DNA of 5,226 nt from Syntrophaceae bacterium UBA5619 (GCA_002424545.1 DIKL01000109.1:1-5226); one strand, 5' to 3'. Positions 1-4,800 are shown, counted from the first letter of the stretch. Program-made: numbers and translations. The notes: generated from the sequence alone by a model not told the origin.

Positions 1-151
1 CACCCTTTTCTGTGGCCGCGCTCAGATGCGCCTCTCCTTTCCGGGAGCGCTCGCTCTTGGCCCGCAGCGGGTCAGAGCCCCGGTCACCGGCGATCCTATG
101 CGCCGATGCCGCCTCCCTCGTCAGAATGTCTTTCAGGCGATTTCCCATCAT
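1..151 (-). CDS. possible hypothetical protein, C-terminus cut by window edge
   Basis: An open minus-strand frame begins at ATG 151 (a second ATG follows at 148) and stays open to the left edge, giving about 50 codons without a stop. It starts MMGNRLKDILTREAASAHRI and continues hydrophilic, rich in Arg, Lys, Ala, Ser and Glu, as in a small soluble, perhaps nucleic-acid-associated protein. No family is recognised. It follows the HTH gene ending at 195 in the same direction, so it would be the next operon gene. Weak points are the lack of a clear Shine-Dalgarno sequence before 151 and a 17-base palindrome lying over the proposed start. The frame is also open upstream into the preceding gene, with a TTG at 187 as an alternative start. 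Existence is plausible; function is unknown. Confidence 0.42.
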   Translation of the reverse strand, partial: MMGNRLKDILTREAASAHRIAGDRGSDPLRAKSERSRKGEAHLSAATEKG

Positions 152-157
152 GGGAAA
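141..157. promoter_or_regulatory. 17-base perfect palindrome over a start codon
   Basis: TTTCCCAT-C-ATGGGAAA is a perfect inverted repeat with 8-base arms around one central base. It covers both candidate ATG codons of the gene entering from 151. As RNA it could fold as a 7-base-pair stem with a 3-base loop. It could be an operator for a dimeric regulator or a hairpin masking the start. No U-tract follows on either strand, so it is not a typical terminator. The role is inferred only. Confidence 0.4.
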
Positions 158-194
158 AAGCGTAGCACTGGACTCACCATGATTCAAGCATTTA

Positions 195-431
195 TCAACG
201 ATAAACCGCCTTGTTCTTCTCGACGAATTGGTCGAGGTCCTTTACGTCCAGGAAGATCTTGCGCGCCGCCTGCGGCTTGACCACCGGGATGGCGCCCGCC
301 CAGATCAGTTCCCGCATCCCCCACTCAGAACGGCCCAGGTACGCGGCCCCCTCCTTGAGGGTGTAGAGGCGTTTGCTTGCCGGAGCGATGCTCGCCTTGT
401 ACCTGTCTTCTCTAAGTGCCTTGGTCGCCAT
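195..431 (-). CDS. small excisionase/MerR-like helix-turn-helix protein (HTH 1)
   Basis: A 78-residue protein that is essentially one winged HTH of the excisionase/MerR-like (HTH_17) type. Residues about 22-50 (LYTLKEGAAYLGRSEWGMRE, then a hydrophobic stretch ending AIPVV) form the two helices. Residues about 57-73 (ARKIFLDVKDLDQFVEK) give the wing and the closing helix ending in the usual acidic/aromatic pattern. Proteins of this kind bind short DNA sites and act as excisionases, recombination directionality factors or small regulators. Start ATG 431 lies one base beyond the TGA of the upstream HTH gene, and an AGGTG ribosome-binding motif sits within the end of that gene, so translation is probably coupled. 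It differs clearly from its neighbour, so the pair looks like two paralogous or independently recruited HTH proteins rather than a recent duplication. Which one is the excisionase cannot be told, because no integrase gene is in the window. Confidence 0.85.
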   Translation of the reverse strand: MATKALREDRYKASIAPASKRLYTLKEGAAYLGRSEWGMRELIWAGAIPVVKPQAARKIFLDVKDLDQFVEKNKAVYR

Positions 432-432
432 G

Positions 433-648
433 TCACACCTGCCAATCGTCCCTGCCCCGCGTCTCGAATTCCCGGACCTCTTCCACCGGAATTCGGATGC
501 AGTCCCGAACCCTGACCACCTTCAGATCCCCCAAGTCGATGAGGCGGTAGATCGTCCGGCCGGAGACGCCGAAGTAGCTGGCCACCTCGTCGACACGCAG
601 GTAGCGGCGGCTCGCCAGACTGAAAACAACGGGGACTTTTTCGTCCAT
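433..648 (-). CDS. small excisionase-like helix-turn-helix protein (HTH 2)
   Basis: A 71-residue protein from ATG 648 (MDEKVPVVFSLASRRYLRVD). It carries one HTH_17/excisionase-type domain: RYLRVDEVASYFGVSGRTIY forms the first helix, turn and recognition helix, RLIDLGDLKVVRVRDCIRIP the wing, and VEEVREFE the closing helix. The pattern V-x-E-V-A-x-Y-F-G-V-S-x-R-T-I-Y-R is very close to the family consensus, so DNA binding is well supported; the target is unknown. The frame is open further upstream to a TTG at 693, but that extension has no good ribosome-binding site, whereas GGGGAG lies about 11 bases before ATG 648. It ends one base before HTH 1, in the same operon. It may be an excisionase, a copy-number regulator or an early-gene repressor. 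Confidence 0.85.
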   Translation of the reverse strand: MDEKVPVVFSLASRRYLRVDEVASYFGVSGRTIYRLIDLGDLKVVRVRDCIRIPVEEVREFETRGRDDWQV

Positions 649-708
649 GAAGTGATCATCTCCCCGACCGGGCACGGGGGTTACCCCTCGCAAAAAGTTT
701 TGATCCGT

Positions 709-761
709 AGGACGCGCCGTCTCGACCCTCCTTTCGGATCAGGACGCGCCGTCTCGACCCT
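709..761. repeat. 21-base direct repeat, two copies, 32-base period
   Basis: Identical 21-base copies lie at 709-729 and 741-761, each beginning AGGACGCGCCGTCTC on the plus strand. The copy at 741-761 encodes the last residues of the cysteine-containing hypothetical (GRDGAS plus the start of its stop codon); the other lies just past the stop. The sequences after each copy are only loosely similar, which suggests a 32-base tandem duplication at the 3' end of the gene that has since diverged. The spacer holds a strong Shine-Dalgarno-like AAAGGAGG on the minus strand (734-727) with no start codon at a usable distance. Confidence 0.8.
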
Positions 762-1221
762 TTTTCAAACCGCCCCCGGCCCCCTTCCGGCCGCCCGTTT
801 TCCGGAAGTTGAACTTCCTCAGATGGAGGGCCCGGGAAGCTTGGCCTTTCGTGGCCGCCTCCCTCCGGTCCGGTCGCTTCTGGAACCAGGCCCGCAACTG
901 CGCCTCCTCGGGAAGGTCCGGATCGAGGCCGGTGATCCCTTTCCGGATCACAACCAGGCGGCTGAGCATCGCGAGCGTGAAGTACCCGGCGCCGCTGCCG
1001 GCGACTTTTGAAAGCCTCCGTTGCGCCTTGATCCAGGGACGGCCCCCCTGGGATCGGGAGCGGCACATCTCCTCATCGGGATACCAGATCCCTTTGAGGC
1101 TGCTCGGGTCCAGAGGGCAGAGCGGCGCAAGACAGCTCTCGAAAAGCGTACAGGTCTGGTGATGCCCCGAGGGGCCCTGCTCGGGATCATCGTGTTCCGG
1201 TACGGCACGCCGCTCAGCCAT
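739..1221 (-). CDS. cysteine-containing hypothetical protein of the replication operon
   Basis: A 160-residue protein of unknown function. ATG 1221 overlaps the TGA of the preceding gene (ATGGCTGA, 8 shared bases), and GGGAGG lies about 8 bases upstream, so the start is well supported and translation probably coupled. The N-terminal half has four cysteines (24, 30, 35 and 53: C-x5-C-x4-C-x17-C) around LCPLDPSSLKGIWYPDEEMC, a possible metal-binding or structural knot. The middle (about 60-105) is predicted mixed helix with GYFTLAMLSRLVVIRKG, too short and charged at its ends to call a membrane segment. The last 40 residues are basic and low in complexity (RKFNFRKTGGRKGAGGG), suggesting nucleic-acid contact. 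The IWYPDEE block looks like a conserved core, but I cannot name the family. Position in the operon suggests an early or replication-associated role, by inference only. The 3' end carries half of a 21-base direct repeat. Confidence 0.75.
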   Translation of the reverse strand: MAERRAVPEHDDPEQGPSGHHQTCTLFESCLAPLCPLDPSSLKGIWYPDEEMCRSRSQGGRPWIKAQRRLSKVAGSGAGYFTLAMLSRLVVIRKGITGLDPDLPEEAQLRAWFQKRPDRREAATKGQASRALHLRKFNFRKTGGRKGAGGGLKKGRDGAS

Positions 1222-1660
1222 GGGCCTGCCTCCCTTCCCTGGCGGTCCGGGTCAGCGAATAGCCCCGCGCCTCCAAGTCGGCGAGATAGGCCACGGGCAC
1301 GCCGTTGAGGTTCGACCGTTTGCACCGGCCGCAGCGAAAGACGTAGCTGCTTCCCTTCCGGAAGAGGCTGAGCAGGCCGTCACCGTCGCAGTCCGGGCAC
1401 GCCTCCGCGACATTTCGGCTGGTCCGCCGCTGGGGATGATCATCCAGCCACTGCTGCCAGAGCTCCCGCATCACCAGGGGGAGGTTCCGCGGGAAGGCAT
1501 CATGACGGCCGCGGATCTGTTCGCTCATCCAGTCCACCGGCTCGTCGGGGATGTGTTTCACAGCCTGGAACCAGAGATCGAGCGTCTCCTCCCGGGGATC
1601 CCGGCGCTCGTAGTAAAAGCAGAGCCCCTTTACGAAGTCGTGGAAGACTTTTTCAACCAT
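1214..1660 (-). CDS. zinc-ribbon protein, candidate helicase-loader partner of the initiator
   Basis: A 148-residue protein from ATG 1660, with GGAGG about 9 bases upstream. The reading frame is open further upstream to 1855, but that part runs antisense-free within the initiator gene and reads as Gly/Pro/Arg-rich shadow, so 1660 is preferred. Residues 1-75 are helical (KVFHDFVKGLCFYYERRDPR, then a helix with DEPVDWMSEQI, then FPRNLPLVMRELWQQWL). That last block resembles the helical N-terminal regions of phage loader proteins that follow the initiator gene. Residues 88-113 form a zinc ribbon, CPDC at 88-91 and CGRC at 110-113. The C-terminus (124-148) is basic. It overlaps the initiator gene by 31 bases, the same order as lambda O then P. 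A role in bringing the host DnaB helicase to the origin is inferred from position and fold pattern. No Walker A motif is present, so it is not a DnaC-type ATPase. A DNA-binding accessory or regulator is the main alternative. Confidence 0.82.
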   Translation of the reverse strand: MVEKVFHDFVKGLCFYYERRDPREETLDLWFQAVKHIPDEPVDWMSEQIRGRHDAFPRNLPLVMRELWQQWLDDHPQRRTSRNVAEACPDCDGDGLLSLFRKGSSYVFRCGRCKRSNLNGVPVAYLADLEARGYSLTRTAREGRQAHG

Positions 1661-2592
1661 CGATCCAGCCCTCCCTCCCCTTCCGGCGGACCGGACCTCG
1701 GCCCGCCCCGGCCGGCCCGGTCCTGGGCCCGGGTCAGCCAGTTGACGATGAACCGTTGCCAGTTCGATTTCCGGTTCACCGGGTTTGCCGACGCCCAGGC
1801 CTCCATGCGGCGCAGTTCTGAGAGCACATCGACCGCGGGGTAGGCCTGTTGCCATTTTTCGATCAGGTCCGGTGATACCTGATGGAAACGGCCGGCGTCG
1901 TAATCGAAGATGATTCCTTTTTGTACGGGACTTGATACCCGTGCCGCGGGTTTAGACTGGCGGCGACCAGTTTCGGGAGTGGGAGGATCTGCCGTCTCTT
2001 CCCGAATTTCCCCTTCTGCGGGACTCGATGCCCGCGCCGCAGGTTTAGGCTGGCGGCGACCAGCGTCGGGAATGGGGGGATCGGCCCCGGCCTCTTGCGC
2101 CTGCTCCTCCTGCACCCCCTCCTTCAGCGGCGGTCGATCCGGATCGGCCGCCGTAGTAGTAGTTTGTATTTCTGTTTCTGTTTCATCGCTGCACTCTCGC
2201 GAGTCTACGGCGAGTGGTTCGCGAGACACTCGCGAGGGTCTCGCGAGGATGTCACGAGGACAGGGCGGATTGCGCATCTTGCTCGGCCGGTCCACCTTCT
2301 GGTGATCGGAAAAGTTACGAATATAAAAGAAGGATTCGCCATCGGCCGTGAACGGGTCGATGACGCCGATCCGCTCCAGATCCCCCAGCCATTTTTGAAA
2401 TTCGGTAAGCGGCAGATCCACATCGTAGGGGAAGATCTGCGCCTTCAGCCAGGCCGGGTGGCCCTTGGTGACGCCGTAGTCGTCGGAACAGGTCCAGAGC
2501 CCCGCGAAGGTCAGGCGCGCCTCCCGCGGGACCAGTGCCAGCTTCTCGTCGCTCCAGAATTCCGGCTTCAGGATCCGGGACCGGGCCATCAT
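1630..2592 (-). CDS. phage-type replication initiator (lambda O-like architecture)
   Basis: A 320-residue protein; adjacent ATGs at 2592 and 2589 are both served by GAGGGAG. Residues 1-108 (MMARSRILKPEFWSDEKLAL; ARLTFAGLWTCSDDYG; AWLKAQIFPYD; FFYIRNFSDHQKVDRPSK) match the winged-helix N-terminal domain of phage replisome-organiser/DnaD-like initiators, which binds origin DNA. Residues 110-225 are a polar Pro/Ala/Glu linker that includes a 31-residue tandem duplication (DPPIPDAGRRQPKPAARASS and DPPTPETGRRQSKPAARVSS). Residues 226-290 (FHQVSPDLIEKWQQAYPAVD, ELRRMEAWASANP, NWQRFIVNWLTRAQ) are the conserved C-terminal helical module of the same phage proteins, probably the replisome-contacting part. 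It heads the minus-strand operon and overlaps the next gene. The DNA for residues 112-148 contains 11-base iterons and an AT-rich tract that probably form the replication origin. Family identity is strong; exact biochemical partners are inferred. Confidence 0.92.
   Translation of the reverse strand: MMARSRILKPEFWSDEKLALVPREARLTFAGLWTCSDDYGVTKGHPAWLKAQIFPYDVDLPLTEFQKWLGDLERIGVIDPFTADGESFFYIRNFSDHQKVDRPSKMRNPPCPRDILARPSRVSREPLAVDSRECSDETETEIQTTTTAADPDRPPLKEGVQEEQAQEAGADPPIPDAGRRQPKPAARASSPAEGEIREETADPPTPETGRRQSKPAARVSSPVQKGIIFDYDAGRFHQVSPDLIEKWQQAYPAVDVLSELRRMEAWASANPVNRKSNWQRFIVNWLTRAQDRAGRGGPRSGPPEGEGGLDRWLKKSSTTS
1926..2086. repeat. 93-base in-frame tandem duplication in the initiator linker
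   Basis: Bases 1926-1993 and 2019-2086 match at all but about 10 of 68 positions, with a 93-base (31-codon) period. Both encode the linker motif DPP-x-P-x-x-GRRQ-x-KPAAR-x-SSP of the initiator. Most differences are third-position or conservative, so the protein repeat has been kept since the duplication. It probably lengthens a flexible linker rather than adding a domain. Confidence 0.85.
2154..2186. other. AT-rich, strand-asymmetric tract, candidate DNA-unwinding element
   Basis: This 33-base tract has only 9 G or C bases (about 27%) inside a gene that is otherwise strongly GC-rich. The plus strand is T-rich with short repeats (TAG three times, TTTCTG twice); the minus strand is correspondingly A-rich. 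It encodes the acidic/polar stretch ETETEIQTTTT of the initiator linker and abuts the iteron cluster at 2196. In lambda, an AT-rich asymmetric region next to the iterons is where the duplex opens; the same role is inferred here. Confidence 0.6.
2196..2258. repeat. iteron cluster: six 8-base elements at exact 11-base spacing (candidate replication origin)
   Basis: Units start at 2196 (CTCGCGAG), 2207 (ACGGCGAG), 2218 (TTCGCGAG), 2229 (CTCGCGAG), 2240 (CTCGCGAG) and 2251 (GTCACGAG). A more degenerate unit may precede them at 2185 (ATCGCTGC). The spacing is 11 bases each time, close to one helical turn, so all units face the same side of the DNA. The perfect core is self-complementary. The cluster lies in initiator codons 112-133, and the 11-base period changes codon phase, so the repeats read variously as LA, SR or SRE. 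This points to constraint on the DNA rather than the protein. Iterons inside the initiator gene, between its DNA-binding and C-terminal domains and beside an AT-rich tract, are the known lambda ori layout. The origin role is inferred. Confidence 0.75.
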
Positions 2593-2706
2593 CTCTCCCT
2601 CATCACCGTGACATCAAAACGGACCGTAAACCACCCGTAGCGCCTGGCGGGGCCCGCCGATAAGTTGACGGTTTGACGATGGATGACACAAAACGAAAAA
2701 AAAGTT

Positions 2707-2728
2707 GTGGCTTTTTTGTGGCTTTTTT
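2707..2728. repeat. 11-base tandem repeat, two copies
   Basis: GTGGCTTTTTT occurs twice head to tail at 2707-2717 and 2718-2728, in the divergent control region. It borders or overlaps the -10 of the proposed minus-strand promoter. It may be a protein-binding site, an A-tract bend, or slippage in a T-rich stretch. It does not resemble the iterons in sequence, though it shares the 11-base period. Confidence 0.6.
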
Positions 2729-2751
2729 ATGGCCGCGAAAATTATTTTCAA
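2724..2751 (-). promoter_or_regulatory. candidate sigma70-type promoter of the replication operon
   Basis: On the minus strand TTGAAA (2751-2746) is followed after 16 bases by TAAAAA (2729-2724), five and four matches to the -35 and -10 consensus. It would start transcription near 2717, leaving a leader of about 125 bases before the initiator ATG. The -35 and spacer are covered by an imperfect palindrome (2731-2755), which would suit repression. The T-rich context makes chance matches easier, hence modest confidence. Confidence 0.38.
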
Positions 2752-2755
2752 GGCC
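2731..2755. promoter_or_regulatory. 25-base imperfect palindrome, candidate operator
   Basis: GGCCgcGAAAAT-t-ATTTTCaaGGCC pairs at 10 of 12 arm positions around one central base. The inner 13 bases (2737-2749) are perfectly symmetric. It lies over the -35 and spacer of the proposed replication-operon promoter, the place for a dimeric repressor. Candidate binders in the window are HigA and the two small HTH proteins; no evidence distinguishes them. Confidence 0.4.
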
Positions 2756-2797
2756 GGTTTTTCGCACGTTTCCCTTCTGATATCTGAGAAAATCCTC

Positions 2798-2826
2798 TTG
2801 ACATGGGTTAACGCGCAAGTTAACAT
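2798..2826 (+). promoter_or_regulatory. sigma70-type promoter of the toxin-antitoxin operon
   Basis: A perfect -35 TTGACA (2798-2803) is followed at the optimal 17-base spacing by TAACAT (2821-2826), four of six matches to the -10. The predicted start of transcription, about 2832-2835, coincides with the GTG 2833 start of the toxin gene. The mRNA would then have no leader, or only about 8 bases if translation starts at ATG 2842. Confidence 0.65.
2807..2824. promoter_or_regulatory. GTTAAC-N6-GTTAAC operator, probably for HigA
   Basis: Two copies of the palindromic hexamer GTTAAC (2807-2812 and 2819-2824) are separated by six bases, forming an 18-base inverted repeat. It occupies the spacer and most of the -10 of the toxin-antitoxin promoter. 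HigA-type antitoxins are known to bind palindromes over their own promoter and repress it, alone or with the toxin. This placement fits such autoregulation, but the binder is inferred. Confidence 0.6.
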
Positions 2827-2832
2827 GCCTGC

Positions 2833-3192
2833 GTGAGCCGGATGATCCTCTTCTACAGAACAGCGGATGGGAAATGCCCCGTCCAGGAATTTCTCGATGC
2901 TTTACCGGGCAAGGTGGCCCAAAAGGTGGCGTGGGTGCTCCGCCTTCTGGAAGACCTGGAGATGATTCCGGCGACCTATTTCAAGAAGTTGATCGGGACG
3001 GAGGAGATCTGGGAGTGCCGGATCCAGTATGGCTCCAACATTTATCGGGTATTCTGTTTCTTCGACAGCCACTCGGTGGTCATACTGACCCACGGCTTTG
3101 AGAAGAAGAGCATGAAAACGCCTAAGCAGCAAATAGATAGGGCCGAGGCCTATCGGCGTGATTATTTGAATCGGAAAGGAAAAAAGAGATGA
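2833..3192 (+). CDS. higB: HigB/Gp49-family toxin (RelE superfamily mRNA interferase)
   Basis: A 119-residue protein of the phage-derived Gp49/HigB-like family, in which toxins cleave mRNA on the ribosome. Visible family features are the N-terminal strand MILFYRTADGKCPVQEFLDA, a helix pair at about 27-45, the strand EIWECRIQYGSNIYRVFCFF (59-78) with Arg72 in the usual YR-V position, and VVILTHGFEKKSMKTPKQQI (82-101), a very typical C-terminal signature with basic residues near the presumed active site. A basic tail follows. The start may be GTG 2833 or ATG 2842; neither has a Shine-Dalgarno sequence, and the promoter places the transcript start at about 2833. The stop overlaps the antitoxin start (ATGA). 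Toxin-first order is usual for higBA. The gene looks intact. Toxicity in this host is inferred from the family. Confidence 0.87.
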   Translation: MSRMILFYRTADGKCPVQEFLDALPGKVAQKVAWVLRLLEDLEMIPATYFKKLIGTEEIWECRIQYGSNIYRVFCFFDSHSVVILTHGFEKKSMKTPKQQIDRAEAYRRDYLNRKGKKR

Positions 3193-3464
3193 GCGACTTG
3201 AAGAAGTACATCGCCACCCGGAAAAAGACGGACAAGGCTTTTGCAGAGGGTTTCGAGGAAGGTTACGAGCAATTCAAGATCGGGGTTGTCCTCCGTCAGG
3301 CACGGGAATCGGCGGGTTTGACTCAGGAGGAGTTGGCCGTGCGCCTCAAGACCCAGAAGACGGCGATCTCCCGGATCGAAAACCATGCCGAGGACATCAA
3401 GCTTTCCACGCTGGACCGGGTGGCCAAGGCACTGGGAAAGCGACTGGAGGTGAATATCGCGTAG
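3189..3464 (+). CDS. higA: HigA-type antitoxin, XRE-family helix-turn-helix
   Basis: A 91-residue protein. Residues 1-28 are charged and helical. Residues 31-70 form a Cro/C1-type HTH: IGVVLRQARESAGLTQEELA, where LTQEELAVRL (44-53) is the positioning helix and KTAISRIE (57-64) the recognition helix. The DRVAKALGKRLEV tail (76-88) is the common end of HigA-like antitoxins. It would neutralise the upstream toxin by direct binding and repress the shared promoter, probably at GTTAAC-N6-GTTAAC (2807-2824). ATG 3189 overlaps the toxin stop by four bases, with AAAGGA about 8 bases before it, so translation is coupled. Because it sits divergent to the replication operon, where phages often keep a repressor gene, it might also influence that operon; this is speculation. 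It converges with the winged-helix gene, with only 15 bases between stops and no evident terminator. Confidence 0.88.
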   Translation: MSDLKKYIATRKKTDKAFAEGFEEGYEQFKIGVVLRQARESAGLTQEELAVRLKTQKTAISRIENHAEDIKLSTLDRVAKALGKRLEVNIA

Positions 3465-3479
3465 CTCATTATTATCCCC

Positions 3480-4250
3480 TCACCCCAGACACAGCATCTC
3501 CGACAGATCCATGAGCCAGTCGGTCCCGTCGCCGCCGAACCAATCCAGCATCGTCAGAAGCAGAGAAGTGAGCACCGGAAGATTCCCCTTGCTTAGGACC
3601 AGGACATCCTTCCGGTCCAGGTTCAGCATGTACCCCATCTTGTGCCGCGTGGCGATCAGCGATTCCATCTCCCCCTCCCGGATTGCCACCCGGCCGGCGA
3701 TCCCTTTTCTGACATCGTCGAGCAGCTTTCGCTTCTGGTCGGTAATCTGCCGCTCATAGGGCTTGTTCGTCCCCTCGAAGTTGATTTCGCCCGGCCACAG
3801 ACACCGATAGATGACCTCCCGCATCACCAATTCCCCAGGAGACTGCGCGAGCAGGAGCATATAGGTGAACGAAACCGGACGCAGCGGGACAGGGACGCCC
3901 CGGTAGAAGAAGAGCTTCTGGCGCTCCTCGATCAGGATCGCGGGCGGGTCGGCAATCAGTTCCGATAGATGGTTCACCGACATCAATCGGTGCCGCAACT
4001 CGGCCAGGAGCGATCCATTTCCCAGAAGCTTGGCGAGCGTGCAGGGAAAGCGGGAGCCTTCAGGGATGGAGAAGAGCTTGCGGACCAGATGGAAGAGGCG
4101 CACGGCAAATTGTTGCGGCAGGAGTCGGGCGAGTTCGGATAGGGGGAGTTCGAGGACGATGCTGGATAGCTGATTGTAGCCGCCAAAAAGCCCGTCGTCG
4201 CCGGTCCGGTCCCAGTACCTCAGGAGGATCGGCGCATGCCCCGTCTCCAC
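3480..4250 (-). CDS. winged-helix protein with OmpR/PhoB-type DNA-binding domain, no receiver
   Basis: A frame of about 256 residues counted from GTG 4250; it stays open up to a TGA at 4404-4406 (TTG 4358 gives 292). Sequence before GTG 4250 is low-complexity, Arg/Ser/Pro-rich and reads as non-coding, so the start is uncertain and no good ribosome-binding site marks it. Numbering from GTG 4250, residues 105-212 match the OmpR/PhoB winged helix: the beta hairpin AILIEERQKLFFYRGVPVPL, the helix SFTYMLLLAQSPGELVMREV, the IYRCLWPG turn, YERQITDQKRKLL as recognition helix, and LIATRHKMGYML as the wing (compare I-x-T-x-x-G-x-GY-x-L). The N-terminal 100 residues are helical with no receiver or sensor domain that I recognise. 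A hydrophobic 44-residue tail follows the wing (VLVLSKGNLPVLTSLLLTML), which is unusual. A regulatory role is likely; target and signal are unknown. It may be truncated at the 5' end. Confidence 0.72.
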   Translation of the reverse strand: METGHAPILLRYWDRTGDDGLFGGYNQLSSIVLELPLSELARLLPQQFAVRLFHLVRKLFSIPEGSRFPCTLAKLLGNGSLLAELRHRLMSVNHLSELIADPPAILIEERQKLFFYRGVPVPLRPVSFTYMLLLAQSPGELVMREVIYRCLWPGEINFEGTNKPYERQITDQKRKLLDDVRKGIAGRVAIREGEMESLIATRHKMGYMLNLDRKDVLVLSKGNLPVLTSLLLTMLDWFGGDGTDWLMDLSEMLCLG

Positions 4251-4800
4251 CCGGCGACGCCGGTAACCGGGAAGGGAAACGGAGGAGTGATCCGTGCGAC
4301 GACTGGCGCTTTCCGGCGATCTTCCCTTGCCGGGACCGCCGGGATGGTCAACCGTCAACGGGAAACAGACCGGAAGGCGCCGCCGATGACGAGCGGGGTC
4401 GTATCAAGCGCCTTCGTCTCCCTGCAGCGTATCCCGCGCCTGGTGGTGAATGCTTCTCTGCTGTTGAGAGCCGCCTGCGGGCAGCGTGGATCGGTGATGG
4501 AGATCGGGTTCGGGAACAGTCGGATAGGCGGCGCGGGGGAGGACCTTGACACCGCTTGGTCTCTGCGGCGACGGCCCCTCTCTTCGGCGTCTTGGCGGCA
4601 TCAATATCGACGATACGATTTTCGTTGCCGCCCGGTAGGGTATCGGAAAACGGTTGACGAAAGACGTAACGGCGCGTGTAAACGTTTTGCCGGGAGATGG
4701 TGTGGCAAGTATCCGATGATCGGCGGCAGGATACCCCGCCGTGCAGGTCATCCCGTATTTCGATCCCTTGGCTGTGAGAAGCGCGATTTGCATAAGGCTG

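Noticed and set aside
649..693. TTG-initiated N-terminal extension of the second HTH protein
   Set aside because: The extra 15 residues look non-coding and lack a ribosome-binding site; ATG 648 has GGGGAG upstream.
1661..1855. N-terminal extension of the zinc-ribbon protein
   Set aside because: It lies fully within the initiator gene in another frame, is Gly/Pro/Arg-rich, and ATG 1660 has a good ribosome-binding site.
2196..2258. CRISPR array or simple coding repeat
   Set aside because: The units are 8 bases at an 11-base period, far too short for CRISPR repeat-spacer units. A coding repeat would keep a period divisible by 3, and this one does not.
2603..2826. Two overlapping minus-strand ORFs of about 70 codons in the divergent control region
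   Set aside because: They cover the promoter and operator signals, contain runs of Lys/Phe from A/T tracts, and have no family resemblance.
3480..4250. Fragment of a CRISPR-associated ring nuclease with C-terminal winged helix
   Set aside because: There is a faint resemblance around VLELPLSELARLLPQQF and the winged helix, but no nucleotide-binding N-terminal domain or cas gene is present, so the link is not supported.
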